Of a stretch of DNA of 64,000 bases, positions 40,776 through 50,792 are shown piece by piece. Within the stretch, counting starts at the first letter, position 1. Each line of letters opens with the position of its first letter. Origin of the DNA: Shewanella halotolerans (GTDB lineage: Bacteria; Pseudomonadota; Gammaproteobacteria; Enterobacterales; Shewanellaceae); NCBI RefSeq assembly GCF_019457535.1, contig NZ_CP080417.1, forward strand, positions 4,597,558 through 4,661,557, written 5' to 3'. The position numbers were made by a program, and so were the translations under genes. The notes below the pieces were generated by a model. That model was not told the DNA's origin and did no database searches. It saw nothing but the letters and a program-made list of their open reading frames with translations.

Positions 40776-42140
40776 TTATTTCTTCTGCTTCACCGGACGG
40801 GTCCAGCCAGTCAGATGACGCTGTTTCACTCGGGTGATCACTAGCTCATCGGCCGCCACATCACGGGTAATGGTTGAGCCCGCACCTAATGTGGCCCCCT
40901 TACCTATGGTCACAGGCGCGACTAGCTGAGTATCGCTGCCCACAAACACGTCGTCTTCGATCACCGTCAGGTGCTTGTTGGCACCGTCATAGTTACAGGT
41001 AATGGTACCTGCACCGATATTCACCCCAGCGCCCACCTGAGCATCGCCAATATAGGCCAGGTGACCCGCCTTAGAGCCTTCACCCAGTACTGCCTTCTTC
41101 ATCTCGACGAAGTTGCCGATATGGGCATCGCGCTTGAGCTCGGCGCCTGGGCGAAGACGGGCAAAGGGACCAGCACTGGCTGCTTCACCCACAATCGCAT
41201 TTTCGATAATAGAATAAGGTTTAATCTCGGCGTTATCGCCAATCTCACAGTCGATGAGGATAGCGCCGGCGCCGATAGTCACGTTATTACCTATGGTCAC
41301 CTTCCCCTGGAATACCACATTGACATCGATCATCACGTCCATGCCTACTGAGACTTCACCGCGCACGTCGATACGGGCAGGGTCACGTAAGTTAGCCCCC
41401 TCGAGCATTAGTTTCTCGGCGGCGCGAGCCTGATAGGCGCGCTCCAATTGAGCCAGCTGCACACGATTGTTTGCGCCCTCCACCTCGATGGCAGATGCTG
41501 GCTGCGCCGTAGTGATGCTCACGCCATCACGATGGGCCATAGCGACGATATCGGTAAGATAATATTCGCCCTGGGCATTGTCCGACGACAGCTGACCCAA
41601 CCAGGCCTTAAGCTGCTTGCCGGGCGCGGCCATGATGCCTGTGTTGATCTCATTGATCTTAAGTTGTTCCTCGTTGGCATCCTTCTGCTCGACGATCCCC
41701 ACAACCTTACCGGCCTCACGAACGATGCGACCATAGCCGGTTGGATCAGGCAGGTTCACAGTAAGAATGGCCAGGCCGTTAGCATCACGTGCCGCCAATA
41801 GGGCTTCCAGTGTCGAGGCCTGGATCAGAGGCACATCGCCGTAGAGGATCAGGACAGTATCATCGTCGCCAATATTGTCATTGGCCTGAGCCACGGCGTG
41901 ACCCGTACCCAACTGCTCGGCCTGCAATACCCAGTTCAGCGTCTGCTCACCCAGACGGGCCTTAAGCTTATCGGCGCCATAACCATAGACCAGCTGAATC
42001 GTCTCGCTCCCCAGTTGATGCGCGGTATCTATCACATGCTGCACCATGCTCTTATGGGCGATGGGATGGAGAACCTTGGGAAGGTCTGAGCGCATGCGAG
42101 TCCCTTTGCCTGCGGCCAAAATAACGACGTTCAGTGCCAT
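40776..42140 (-). CDS. glmU: Bifunctional UDP-GlcNAc pyrophosphorylase / GlcN-1-P acetyltransferase
   Basis: This 454-residue cytosolic enzyme makes UDP-GlcNAc for peptidoglycan and LPS. The N-terminal uridyltransferase has LAAGKGTRMRS (residues 8-18). The C-terminal half is a left-handed beta-helix of hexapeptide repeats with VGAGVNIGAGTITCNYDGANKH near the active site. The length matches the family. It lies downstream of the atp operon, as in other gammaproteobacteria. Confidence 0.97.
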   Translation of the reverse strand: MALNVVILAAGKGTRMRSDLPKVLHPIAHKSMVQHVIDTAHQLGSETIQLVYGYGADKLKARLGEQTLNWVLQAEQLGTGHAVAQANDNIGDDDTVLILYGDVPLIQASTLEALLAARDANGLAILTVNLPDPTGYGRIVREAGKVVGIVEQKDANEEQLKINEINTGIMAAPGKQLKAWLGQLSSDNAQGEYYLTDIVAMAHRDGVSITTAQPASAIEVEGANNRVQLAQLERAYQARAAEKLMLEGANLRDPARIDVRGEVSVGMDVMIDVNVVFQGKVTIGNNVTIGAGAILIDCEIGDNAEIKPYSIIENAIVGEAASAGPFARLRPGAELKRDAHIGNFVEMKKAVLGEGSKAGHLAYIGDAQVGAGVNIGAGTITCNYDGANKHLTVIEDDVFVGSDTQLVAPVTIGKGATLGAGSTITRDVAADELVITRVKQRHLTGWTRPVKQKK

Positions 42141-42250
42141 GGAAATATCCTTGAATTATTACTGCTGATACAGAAGAAAATGCAAATTAAGTGGGCCGAT
42201 TTTAATAGATTGCGCCGTCAAAAGCGACACGCGGCGCACCTTTAAAGCCG

Positions 42251-42604
42251 TTAGAAATTGATCACCTTGTCCGACTGCAGCAACCAGAGGGCGAGATCGT
42301 CCATGGTGGCCTTCACACATCCCTCGATAACACTCAGCTCATTAAGCCCGCGAGCCTGCACGCAGGAGGTGCAATACTTCACCTCGGCACCCTGGGCCAG
42401 AATAATCTCCAGCATCTGTTGTAGGTTATAGCCCTCACCCGGTGTTTGCCTAGGTAACACGCCCGTCACGGCATCGGACAAGAGAAACAGCTTAACCTTA
42501 GGTGTGGAAGTCTGTTCGTTGAGCTGTATCGCCAGACGTAGGGCGTTAAAGAGTTTCTCAGATCCATAAGGCGCATCGTTAACGACGATTAAGACTTTTT
42601 GCAT
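42251..42604 (-). CDS. DsrE/YchN-family small protein
   Basis: This 117-residue protein has the DsrE-like alpha/beta fold (VLIVVNDAPYGSEKLFNALRLA, KLFLLSDAV). C78 and C81 (YCTSCV) lie in the region where sulfur-relay members carry a reactive cysteine. A sulfur-carrier role is possible but not shown. It lies alone between the atp operon and glmU. Confidence 0.82.
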   Translation of the reverse strand: MQKVLIVVNDAPYGSEKLFNALRLAIQLNEQTSTPKVKLFLLSDAVTGVLPRQTPGEGYNLQQMLEIILAQGAEVKYCTSCVQARGLNELSVIEGCVKATMDDLALWLLQSDKVINF

Positions 42605-42719
42605 GGAATATCCCTCATTGAAAACAAGGGCATCAGCCTATCACCGCCTTGAGGTCGAAACGTCTGACTCGATCACGTAAAGGGAGTAGAAAAATAGTTC
42701 CGGGGTGGGAAGTAGATAC

Positions 42720-42753
42720 AAAAAAGGCGGTCACCCGAGGGCACCGCCTTTTA
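42720..42753 (-). terminator. Intrinsic terminator of the atp operon
   Basis: AAAAGGCGGT pairs with ACCGCCTTTT around a 12-base loop with T-runs, 17 bases past the atpC stop codon. Confidence 0.92.
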
Positions 42754-42769
42754 TCATCAAACAATAACC

Positions 42770-43198
42770 TTATCTGGCAATGTTCTTCTTGATGGTCTCT
42801 ACAACGCGCAATTGAGCGATAGCCTGAGCTAATTCAATCGCTGCAGCGGCATAGTTAAAGTCTGCGCCAGCATTAGCCATGTGGGCTTCTGCGCGACGCT
42901 TGGCTTCTACGGCTGCCTGCTCATCAATCTCTTCGGCACGCAATACTACGTCAGCCAATACTGATACTGAGAAAGGTTGTACTTCCAGGATACCACCCGA
43001 AAGATAGAAGACTTCCTCTTTACCATCTTGTTTGACGATGCGCGCCATGCCAGGTTTGATATGCGTAAGCAGAGGGGCGTGACCCGGCATAACGCCTAAA
43101 TCACCCTCAGCACCTGAGACTTGTAGGTGTGCTACCAGACCCGAAAAGATGCTGCTTTCTGCGCTTACAATATCAAGTTGTACTGTCATGGCTGCCAT
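42770..43198 (-). CDS. atpC: ATP synthase epsilon subunit
   Basis: This 142-residue F1 subunit has an N-terminal beta-sandwich (TVQLDIVSAESSIFSGLV, GHAPLLTHIKPG) and a C-terminal helical hairpin that can inhibit ATP hydrolysis. It is the last gene of the nine-gene atp operon and follows atpD by 33 bases. Confidence 0.97.
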   Translation of the reverse strand: MAAMTVQLDIVSAESSIFSGLVAHLQVSGAEGDLGVMPGHAPLLTHIKPGMARIVKQDGKEEVFYLSGGILEVQPFSVSVLADVVLRAEEIDEQAAVEAKRRAEAHMANAGADFNYAAAAIELAQAIAQLRVVETIKKNIAR

Positions 43199-43231
43199 CC
43201 GTTCTCCTTAAAATATCAAGCTAACGCCTGA

Positions 43232-44608
43232 TTATTTTTTGTTAGCTCGCTCGATAACTTCGTCGATTGAACCTGCCATGTAGAACGCTTGCTCTGGAAT
43301 GTGGTCGAACTCACCTTCCAATAGGCCTTTAAAGCCACGGATAGTGTCTTTAAGGGCAACGTACTTACCTGGAGAACCGGTGAATACTTCTGCTACGAAG
43401 AATGGCTGAGACAGATATTTTTCAATCTTACGCGCACGGGCAACGGTAGTCTTATCTTCATCAGATAGTTCGTCCATACCCAGAATCGCGATGATGTCTT
43501 TCAGCTCTTTATAGCGCTGTAGTACGTTCTGTACACCACTTGCTACGTCATAGTGCTCTTGGCCAACAACCTGTGGATCTAGCTGACGTGAAGTCGAATC
43601 CAGTGGGTCAACCGCTGGGTAGATACCCAGAGAAGCAATGTTACGTGACAGTACAACGGTCGCATCCAAGTGAGCGAAGGTTGTTGCTGGTGACGGATCC
43701 GTCAAGTCATCCGCAGGTACGTATACCGCTTGAACAGAGGTAATAGACCCTGTCTTAGTCGAGGTAATACGCTCCTGAAGAACACCCATCTCTTCAGCCA
43801 GTGTTGGCTGGTAACCTACCGCTGAAGGCATACGGCCTAGCAGTGCAGATACTTCGGTACCCGCTAGGGTGTAACGATAGATGTTATCGACGAACAATAG
43901 TACGTCTTTACCTTCGTCACGGAACTTCTCAGCCATAGTCAGACCGGTCAGTGCCACACGCAGACGGTTTCCTGGAGGCTCGTTCATCTGACCATAAACC
44001 ATGGCCACTTTGTCGAGTACGCCAGATTCTTCCATCTCGTAGTAGAAGTCGTTACCCTCACGAGTACGCTCACCTACACCGGCGAATACTGACAAACCAG
44101 AGTGTGCTTTAGCGATGTTGTTAATCAGTTCCATCATGTTAACTGTCTTACCAACACCCGCACCACCAAACAGACCTACTTTACCACCCTTAGCAAACGG
44201 ACATACAAGGTCGATTACCTTGATACCAGTTTCTAAAAGCTCAGTAGTGTTTGATTGATCTTCATATGAAGGCGCTTCACGGTGAATCACATAACGCTCA
44301 TCTTCACCGATAGGACCCGCTTCATCAACTGGCTGACCTAGTACGTTCATGATACGGCCAAGAGTTGCACTCCCAACCGGAACAGTAATAGGTGAACCTG
44401 TGTTTACTACCTCGATACCACGACGCAGACCATCTGAAGAACCCATAGCGATGGTACGAACTACACCACCACCAAGCTGCTGCTGAACTTCCAGCACCAA
44501 GCCTTCACTTTTGATCTCTAGAGCGTCATAGACCTGAGGTACGGCATCATGTGGAAACTCAACGTCCACAACCGCGCCAATTACTTGGACAACAGTACCT
44601 GTGCTCAT
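43232..44608 (-). CDS. atpD: ATP synthase beta subunit (catalytic)
   Basis: This 458-residue subunit carries the catalytic nucleotide site. The Walker A motif is GGAGVGKT (in VGLFGGAGVGKTVNMM), followed by the catalytic glutamate block GERTREGNDFY. DELSDEED-type sequence appears as DELSDEDKT. Length is standard. F1 location, cytoplasmic face. Confidence 0.98.
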   Translation of the reverse strand: MSTGTVVQVIGAVVDVEFPHDAVPQVYDALEIKSEGLVLEVQQQLGGGVVRTIAMGSSDGLRRGIEVVNTGSPITVPVGSATLGRIMNVLGQPVDEAGPIGEDERYVIHREAPSYEDQSNTTELLETGIKVIDLVCPFAKGGKVGLFGGAGVGKTVNMMELINNIAKAHSGLSVFAGVGERTREGNDFYYEMEESGVLDKVAMVYGQMNEPPGNRLRVALTGLTMAEKFRDEGKDVLLFVDNIYRYTLAGTEVSALLGRMPSAVGYQPTLAEEMGVLQERITSTKTGSITSVQAVYVPADDLTDPSPATTFAHLDATVVLSRNIASLGIYPAVDPLDSTSRQLDPQVVGQEHYDVASGVQNVLQRYKELKDIIAILGMDELSDEDKTTVARARKIEKYLSQPFFVAEVFTGSPGKYVALKDTIRGFKGLLEGEFDHIPEQAFYMAGSIDEVIERANKK

Positions 44609-44643
44609 GATTAATCCTCTAAAACTTGTATTCGTTACCCAGC

Positions 44644-45504
44644 CTAAACCGCAGCGGCACCAGAAACAATTTCCGACAGTTCCTGCGTAATCGCAGCCTG
44701 ACGGGCCTTGTTGTAGACCAACTGCAAGTCATCGATAAGTTCACCAGCGTTGTCTGTCGCAGCCTTCATAGCAACCATACGGGCTGCCTGCTCTGATGCG
44801 ATGTTTTCAACAACACCTTGATACACTTGAGACTCCACATAACGAACCAATAAGGTGTCCAAAAGTTCTTTTGGATCTGGCTCGTATAGGTAATCCCAGT
44901 GATGAGCAATCTCATCATCTTCTGACTTAGGCAAAGGTAGCAGCTGTTCGATCACAGGCGTCTGGCTCATGGTATTCACAAACTTGTTGAATACTACGTA
45001 CAGACGGTCTAGCGTGCCTTCGTTGTATGCTTTTAGCATTACGCGTACTGTTCCGATCAGGTCAGCGAGCTTAGGAGCATCGCCTAATCCTGACGCGTGA
45101 GCAGACACTTTTCCGCCAAAGCTGTTGAAGAATTGTACGCTGCGTGCACCGATTGGGCAGAATTCAACTTCCACTCCGGCTTCACGCTGCTTCTTCACGT
45201 CCGCGACAACCTTCTTAAATAGGTTGACGTTAAGACCACCACAAAGACCACGGTCGGTTGACACAACAATGTAACCAACTCGCTTAGCTTCTCTCACTTC
45301 CAAATATGGATGCTTATATTCGAGAGAACCCTGCGCCACGTGACCGATCACCTTACGCATATTTTCCGCGTATGGACGGCTCGCTGCCATGCGATCCTGC
45401 GCCTTGCGCATTTTGCTGGCTGCAACCATCTCCATTGCGGATGTGATCTTCTGAGTGTTCTGAACACTCGCGATCTTGGTTTTAATCTCTTTAGCGCCGG
45501 CCAT
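44644..45504 (-). CDS. atpG: ATP synthase gamma subunit
   Basis: This 286-residue central-stalk rotor subunit starts MAGAKEIKTKIASVQNTQKI. The family C-terminal helix (MVAMKAATDNAGELIDDLQ) is intact. Length is normal. Confidence 0.97.
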   Translation of the reverse strand: MAGAKEIKTKIASVQNTQKITSAMEMVAASKMRKAQDRMAASRPYAENMRKVIGHVAQGSLEYKHPYLEVREAKRVGYIVVSTDRGLCGGLNVNLFKKVVADVKKQREAGVEVEFCPIGARSVQFFNSFGGKVSAHASGLGDAPKLADLIGTVRVMLKAYNEGTLDRLYVVFNKFVNTMSQTPVIEQLLPLPKSEDDEIAHHWDYLYEPDPKELLDTLLVRYVESQVYQGVVENIASEQAARMVAMKAATDNAGELIDDLQLVYNKARQAAITQELSEIVSGAAAV

Positions 45505-45553
45505 CTTTACTCTCCAATCTGGACCTGAGGTGCCTTAAGACACCTCCGTGTCT

Positions 45554-47095
45554 TTACCAGGTTTGGGTTTCTACGAACTTGTCGAGGCCAGCCTTCAAAC
45601 CACCTTCGATGTCGGCATTGTAGTCGCCAGTCTCGTTGATAGTCTTCATTAGGTCAGCATGCTCGCTGTTCATGTAAGAGAGCAAAGAAGCTTCGAAATC
45701 ACCGATCTTGTTCAGCTCAACACCTTTTAGGTAACCTTTTTCAGCTGCGAAAATAGACACAGACTGGTCGGCTACGCTCATTGGCGCGTATTGCTTCTGC
45801 TTCATGAGTTCGGTAACACGCTCACCATGCTCAAGCTGAGCACGAGTTGCATCGTCAAGGTCAGATGCAAACTGAGAGAACGCTGCAAGCTCTCGATACT
45901 GTGCAAGTGCAGTACGGATACCGCCAGACAGTTTCTTGATGATCTTAGTCTGAGCCGCACCACCAACACGAGAAACCGAAATACCTGGGTTAACCGCAGG
46001 ACGTAGGCCTGAGTTAAATAGGTCAGTTTCAAGGAAGATCTGACCATCGGTAATCGAAATTACGTTGGTCGGTACGAATGCAGATACGTCACCCGCTTGA
46101 GTTTCAATAATAGGCAGTGCAGTCAAAGAACCGGTTTGGCCCTTAACTTCGCCATTAGTGAACTTCTCAACGTACTCAGCGTTAACGCGTGAAGCACGTT
46201 CTAGTAGACGAGAGTGAAGATAGAAAACATCACCTGGGTATGCTTCACGTCCTGGTGGACGCTTCAGTAGCAATGAGATCTGACGGTAAGCAACAGCTTG
46301 CTTAGAAAGATCATCATATACGATCAGTGCATCTTCACCACGGTCACGGAAGTATTCACCCATTGAACAACCTGAGTACGGAGCCAGGTATTGCAGCGCC
46401 GCAGCTTCAGAAGCTGTAGCCACAACAACCACTGTATTAGCCAGTGCGCCGTGTTCTTCAAGTTTGCGTACCACGTTAGCAATGGTAGAAGCCTTTTGGC
46501 CTACTGCTACGTATACACACTTAATGCCTGAATCTTTTTGGTTGATGATGGCATCGATCGCCAGTGCTGTCTTACCAGTCTGACGGTCACCGATGACCAG
46601 CTCACGCTGACCACGACCGATTGGGATCATAGAGTCAACGGCTTTATAACCAGTCTGTACTGGCTGATCAACCGACTTACGTTCAATAACGCCTGGTGCG
46701 ATCACTTCAACAGGAGAGAAACCATCGTTGTCGATAGGTCCTTTACCGTCGATTGGTTGGCCCAGAGTGTTAACTACGCGGCCAAGTAGACCACGGCCAA
46801 CAGGCACTTCCAAGATACGACCAGTTGTCTTAACTTTTTGGCCTTCTGCCAGATCGGCATAAGGACCCATAACTACGGCACCGACAGAATCACGTTCTAA
46901 GTTCAACGCGATCGCATAACGGTTACCAGGCAGTTCGATCATCTCACCTTGCATTACATCGGCAAGGCCGTGAACGCGAATAATGCCGTCGCTCACTGCA
47001 ACGATAGTACCTTCGTTGCGAGCTTCACTAACGACTTCGAACTGCTCGATCCGCTGTTTAATCAGATCGCTGATTTCAGTGGAATTCAGTTGCAT
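45554..47095 (-). CDS. atpA: ATP synthase alpha subunit
   Basis: This 513-residue non-catalytic nucleotide-binding subunit has the Walker A motif GDRQTGKT. The ATG at 47095 gives the standard MQLNSTEIS start and has GGGAG 7 bases upstream. A TTG two codons earlier is too close to that site. Confidence 0.98.
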   Translation of the reverse strand: MQLNSTEISDLIKQRIEQFEVVSEARNEGTIVAVSDGIIRVHGLADVMQGEMIELPGNRYAIALNLERDSVGAVVMGPYADLAEGQKVKTTGRILEVPVGRGLLGRVVNTLGQPIDGKGPIDNDGFSPVEVIAPGVIERKSVDQPVQTGYKAVDSMIPIGRGQRELVIGDRQTGKTALAIDAIINQKDSGIKCVYVAVGQKASTIANVVRKLEEHGALANTVVVVATASEAAALQYLAPYSGCSMGEYFRDRGEDALIVYDDLSKQAVAYRQISLLLKRPPGREAYPGDVFYLHSRLLERASRVNAEYVEKFTNGEVKGQTGSLTALPIIETQAGDVSAFVPTNVISITDGQIFLETDLFNSGLRPAVNPGISVSRVGGAAQTKIIKKLSGGIRTALAQYRELAAFSQFASDLDDATRAQLEHGERVTELMKQKQYAPMSVADQSVSIFAAEKGYLKGVELNKIGDFEASLLSYMNSEHADLMKTINETGDYNADIEGGLKAGLDKFVETQTW

Positions 47096-47109
47096 GCTCA
47101 AACTCCCAA

Positions 47110-47643
47110 TTACGACTGCAGCTTTTCAGACAGGCGGTTTAGTTTACCGCTGACCGAGCCATCTATGACCAAGTCACCTGCCGTGATGATTACACCAGCC
47201 ACCAGGCTGGCATCTACGCTGCAATTCAGCTTAACTTTGCGTGTGAGACGTTTTTCTAGAGAAGCACTAATTTGTTGCTGTTGCTCTGCGCTAAGCTCAG
47301 TGGCAGAAACAACAGATGCTTCAACCTCTTTCGCCCACTCGTTGCTGAACTCATGAAAGAGTTCATATACAGCAGGAAGTACTTCTAAACGACCGTTTTC
47401 AGCCATTACCTTTATCAGATTTTGACCTTGCTCATTGATCTGCTCACCACACACCTTAATAAAAAGGTCGGCAAGCTGGCTGCTCGAAAGCGCACCAGAC
47501 AGCAGCGGCTTCATCGTCTCGTTTTCACTGACTTGAGCGGCAAAGCTAAGCATTTCAGCCCAGCTTTCTACTGCATTTTTCTCAATAGCAAAGTCAAATG
47601 CTGCCTTTGCGTAAGGACGAGCGATGGTGCTTAATTCAGCCAT
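47110..47643 (-). CDS. atpH: ATP synthase delta subunit
   Basis: This 177-residue peripheral-stalk subunit joins the b-subunit dimer to F1. N-terminal block IARPYAKAAFDFA and C-terminal block VDASLVAGVIITAGDLVIDGSV match the OSCP/delta family. Confidence 0.97.
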   Translation of the reverse strand: MAELSTIARPYAKAAFDFAIEKNAVESWAEMLSFAAQVSENETMKPLLSGALSSSQLADLFIKVCGEQINEQGQNLIKVMAENGRLEVLPAVYELFHEFSNEWAKEVEASVVSATELSAEQQQQISASLEKRLTRKVKLNCSVDASLVAGVIITAGDLVIDGSVSGKLNRLSEKLQS

Positions 47644-47657
47644 AACTCACTCCCTAA

Positions 47658-48128
47658 TCAAATTTCAGCAACAAGTTTGTTAACTATGTCACTGTGGGCG
47701 GCTTCATCAATCGAACGCTCAAGGATCTTCTCTGCACCGGCGATAGCCAGAGCAGCGACTTGCTTACGCAGGTCTTCTTTCACGCGATTACGTTCAGCTT
47801 CAATTTCTGCTTTACCCTGAGCGATAATTTTCGCACGCTCAGCGTCTGCTTCGGCTTTGGCCTCATCGACAATCTGAGCTTTACGCTTGTTAGCTTGCTC
47901 AATGATTTCGTTAGCAGTTGCCTTAGCTTCTTTTAGTTGGTCGGTGGCTTTCGCCTGTGCCAACTCTAGGTCTTTTACAGCACGATCAGCATCAGCTAGA
48001 CCGTCGGCGATCCTTTTTTGGCGCTCTTCGATGGCATTCATCAAAGGAGGCCAAACAAACTTCATGCAGAACCACACGAAGATAATAAAGGCAACCGTCT
48101 GACCGATTAGGGTAGCGTTGATATTCAC
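47658..48128 (-). CDS. atpF: ATP synthase b subunit
   Basis: This 156-residue subunit has one N-terminal membrane helix (INATLIGQTVAFIIFVWFCM) and then a long charged coiled coil that forms the peripheral stalk as a dimer. Length is as in E. coli. Confidence 0.97.
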   Translation of the reverse strand: MNINATLIGQTVAFIIFVWFCMKFVWPPLMNAIEERQKRIADGLADADRAVKDLELAQAKATDQLKEAKATANEIIEQANKRKAQIVDEAKAEADAERAKIIAQGKAEIEAERNRVKEDLRKQVAALAIAGAEKILERSIDEAAHSDIVNKLVAEI

Positions 48129-48165
48129 AACAGCCTCCTATTTAGATTAAAGACAGAAGCGTTGA

Positions 48166-48417
48166 TTACAGCATTGCACCCAGTGGGTTAGTAAACAGCA
48201 TAAATAGTGCAATACCTACACCGATCATGGTTACCGCATCCAATAGACCAGCAACAATGAACATCTTAACTTGTAGCATAGGAGCCATTTCTGGTTGACG
48301 CGCAGCGCCTTCCAAGAACTTGCCACCTAGTAGGCCGAAACCGATAGCGGTACCTAGAGCACCCATACCAATCAGTAGAGCAACAGCGATAGCTGTCATG
48401 CCTAATACAGTTTCCAT
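48166..48417 (-). CDS. atpE: ATP synthase c subunit
   Basis: This 83-residue proteolipid has two membrane helices; the essential carboxylate is D60 in the second ([12 protein letters not shown]). The residues around it fit H+ rather than Na+ coupling. The ATG at 48417 has GGAG 6 bases upstream; a TTG four codons earlier overlaps that site. Confidence 0.97.
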
Positions 48418-48487
48418 CTCTATCTCCAATATTCTAAATCTTTAGTTAGTTTGTGATTTAGCTTAAAAAAAATTTCTTCAGCAACCC

Positions 48488-49282
48488 TTAATGATCTTCA
48501 TGTGCCATGCTGAGATACACGATCGTCAACATCATGAAGATAAACGCCTGCAGAGTGATAACCAAAATATGGAAGATTAACCAACCTAGTTGTAGAGTCA
48601 CACCTAGGGCAGATAACGCCAAGTTAGCACCATACATCAACGCAATAAGGATGAAGATCAACTCACCTGCGTACAAGTTACCGAACAGACGCAATGCCAA
48701 TGAAATAGGCTTAGCGATCAGGGTAACCGACTCTAATAGGAGGTTGACGGGTATCATTGCCTTATGGTTAAAAGGCTGTAATGTCAGTTCTTTAACAAAG
48801 CCTGAAACGCCCTTGACCTTGATGCTGTAGTAGATAATCAGCACAAACACACCGATAGCTAAGCTGAAGGTGATGTTTAGGTCGGTCGTTGGTACCACTT
48901 TCATGTATGGGATACCGGCAGCAGCTGCCAGCTCAGGAATCCAGTCAACTGGAATCATATCCATGAAGTTCATCATGAATACCCACACAAAAATAGTTAG
49001 TGCCAACGGAGCAATAACAGGATTGCGGCCATGGAAGGTTTCCTTCACGCTGCCATCGACGAACTCAACGATCATCTCGATAAAGCATTGAAGCTTACCG
49101 GGAACACCTGTCGTTGCCTTCTTGCCAACGCTGCGGAATAGCCACAAGAATAGAACACCAAGCCCAACCGAAAAGAACAACGAATCAATGTGCCATGTCC
49201 AGAAGCCTTCACCAACGTGTAAGTTGGTAAGGTGGTGCTGGATATAGCCCTGCGGTGTTAACGCTTCACCAGTTGCAGCCAT
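48488..49282 (-). CDS. atpB: ATP synthase a subunit
   Basis: This 264-residue membrane subunit forms the proton half-channels. The essential arginine sits in LALRLFGNLYAGE in the penultimate helix. Other family blocks, such as PVNLLLESVTLIAKPISLALR, are intact. Confidence 0.97.
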   Translation of the reverse strand: MAATGEALTPQGYIQHHLTNLHVGEGFWTWHIDSLFFSVGLGVLFLWLFRSVGKKATTGVPGKLQCFIEMIVEFVDGSVKETFHGRNPVIAPLALTIFVWVFMMNFMDMIPVDWIPELAAAAGIPYMKVVPTTDLNITFSLAIGVFVLIIYYSIKVKGVSGFVKELTLQPFNHKAMIPVNLLLESVTLIAKPISLALRLFGNLYAGELIFILIALMYGANLALSALGVTLQLGWLIFHILVITLQAFIFMMLTIVYLSMAHEDH

Positions 49283-49294
49283 GATTCATCCCAC

Positions 49295-49678
49295 TTAACT
49301 TTGCTTGAAGTATAAAGGAGCTGTCCAATGCACTATTAACGCCGAGATATAACAAACAAAAAGCGGCATAAAGACCACTTGAAGATTGATAAATACCAGC
49401 GAGAACATTGCTATGGTTAACAGCAACTTTACCGCTTCCCCCCAGTAAAAAGTTTTCATTACTTTTCCTGCTGAACTTGCTCCCGTATGGGAAAAAGCGA
49501 GGGTCGCGAATACAAAATTAGGGAGTACAGCAATGGCACCACCTGCTAACGCAGACAGTCCGTACTGTGCTCCCCACACGGCGAAAAAGACAATCGAAAC
49601 ACCCCCAGCCACCGCCGCCTGCATCAACACCAATTTATAGGCAGACCACCGGCCACGACGTGCTAAAACCTTGCTCAA
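49295..49678 (-). CDS. atpI: ATP synthase-associated protein AtpI
   Basis: This 127-residue protein has four predicted membrane helices. It is the first gene of the operon, 12 bases upstream of atpB. In other bacteria AtpI helps c-ring assembly or Mg2+ supply but is dispensable. Sequence conservation is low; the call rests on topology and position. Confidence 0.9.
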   Translation of the reverse strand: MSKVLARRGRWSAYKLVLMQAAVAGGVSIVFFAVWGAQYGLSALAGGAIAVLPNFVFATLAFSHTGASSAGKVMKTFYWGEAVKLLLTIAMFSLVFINLQVVFMPLFVCYISALIVHWTAPLYFKQS

Positions 49679-49903
49679 TTCATCTTCTCCGCATTCTTAC
49701 TTTTTGTTCCTATGACCGGACGACAAATTATCAGGCCATCTTAGAGGTACAAAAAGCTTGCGAAAGTATACCTTTTCGCACATTCAAAGCAAGTTTAAGG
49801 TAAGTAAAAATGGGGACTTTTAACGTGATCTACGCCAAAAGTCTAAAAGTGAAAGATTAACAGATGTCACAAAGTTACATAATATTACGTTAACTTGGGC
49901 TAA

Positions 49904-50782
49904 TTAACGAATTTTCTCAATAATACCATCCAATTCAGCCAAATTTTGATAGTTAATTACCATTTTGCCCTTGCCTTTTTTGTTATGGCTAATGGAAACT
50001 TTTGCCCCTAATTTTTCAATTAATTGGCTCTCTAGACGGGCGACATCCTGATCTTTTGCGGGTTTATCGACAATTTCAGGTGGATTTAAGGTTTTATTCA
50101 CTAATCGTTCAGTTTCACGAACAGTTAGTTCTTTGGCAATCACGGTTCTGGCGAGGTTAGTTTGCTCATCACCAGGCAGCGCGAGCAGGGCACGGGCATG
50201 GCCCATATCGATATCGCCATATTCCAGCATACGCTTTACAGGCTCTTCTAAACCATTCAAACGTAGAAGGTTTGATACAGTCGTGCGCGACTTACCCACG
50301 GCATCGGCCGTCTGTTGATGGGTTAGATCGAACTCCTTGATCAGGCGCTCCAGCGCGATAGCCTCTTCCATAGCGTTGAGATCTTCACGTTGAATATTCT
50401 CGATTAAGGCTATAACACCGGCCGCCTCATCCGGTACCTGCTTGACGATACAGGGCACCTTGTCGAGTTTAGCCAGTTGCGATGCGCGCCAGCGGCGTTC
50501 ACCGGCGATGATCTCGTATCCTTTGTCCAACACCTTACGCACCACGATAGGCTGAATGATCCCCTGGGTCTTGATCGACTCAGCGAGCTCCTCCAGCGCC
50601 TCGGGCGACATATCCTTGCGGGGCTGATACTTGCCTGGCTGCAGCAGATCCAGGGCTATCATCTTGAGCTCTTCGTTGTTATTCGGCTCGGCCTCTTGAG
50701 TCGGGGCCTGTCTTGCCGCCGCATGGCTAGTGCTTAACAGTGCGTCTAATCCTTTGCCTAGACCACGTTTTTTGGGTGTCAT
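49904..50782 (-). CDS. parB: Chromosome-partitioning protein ParB
   Basis: This 292-residue DNA-binding CTP hydrolase loads on parS sites. It starts KKRGLGKGLDALLS. It has the GERRWRAS motif (CTP-binding box) and the helix-turn-helix TADAVGKSRTTVSNLLRLN. A C-terminal dimerisation domain ends in IIEKIR. It starts 10 bases after the parA stop codon. A matching parS lies at 59034-59049. Confidence 0.97.
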   Translation of the reverse strand: MTPKKRGLGKGLDALLSTSHAAARQAPTQEAEPNNNEELKMIALDLLQPGKYQPRKDMSPEALEELAESIKTQGIIQPIVVRKVLDKGYEIIAGERRWRASQLAKLDKVPCIVKQVPDEAAGVIALIENIQREDLNAMEEAIALERLIKEFDLTHQQTADAVGKSRTTVSNLLRLNGLEEPVKRMLEYGDIDMGHARALLALPGDEQTNLARTVIAKELTVRETERLVNKTLNPPEIVDKPAKDQDVARLESQLIEKLGAKVSISHNKKGKGKMVINYQNLAELDGIIEKIR

Positions 50783-50792
50783 CTGTTTTTCC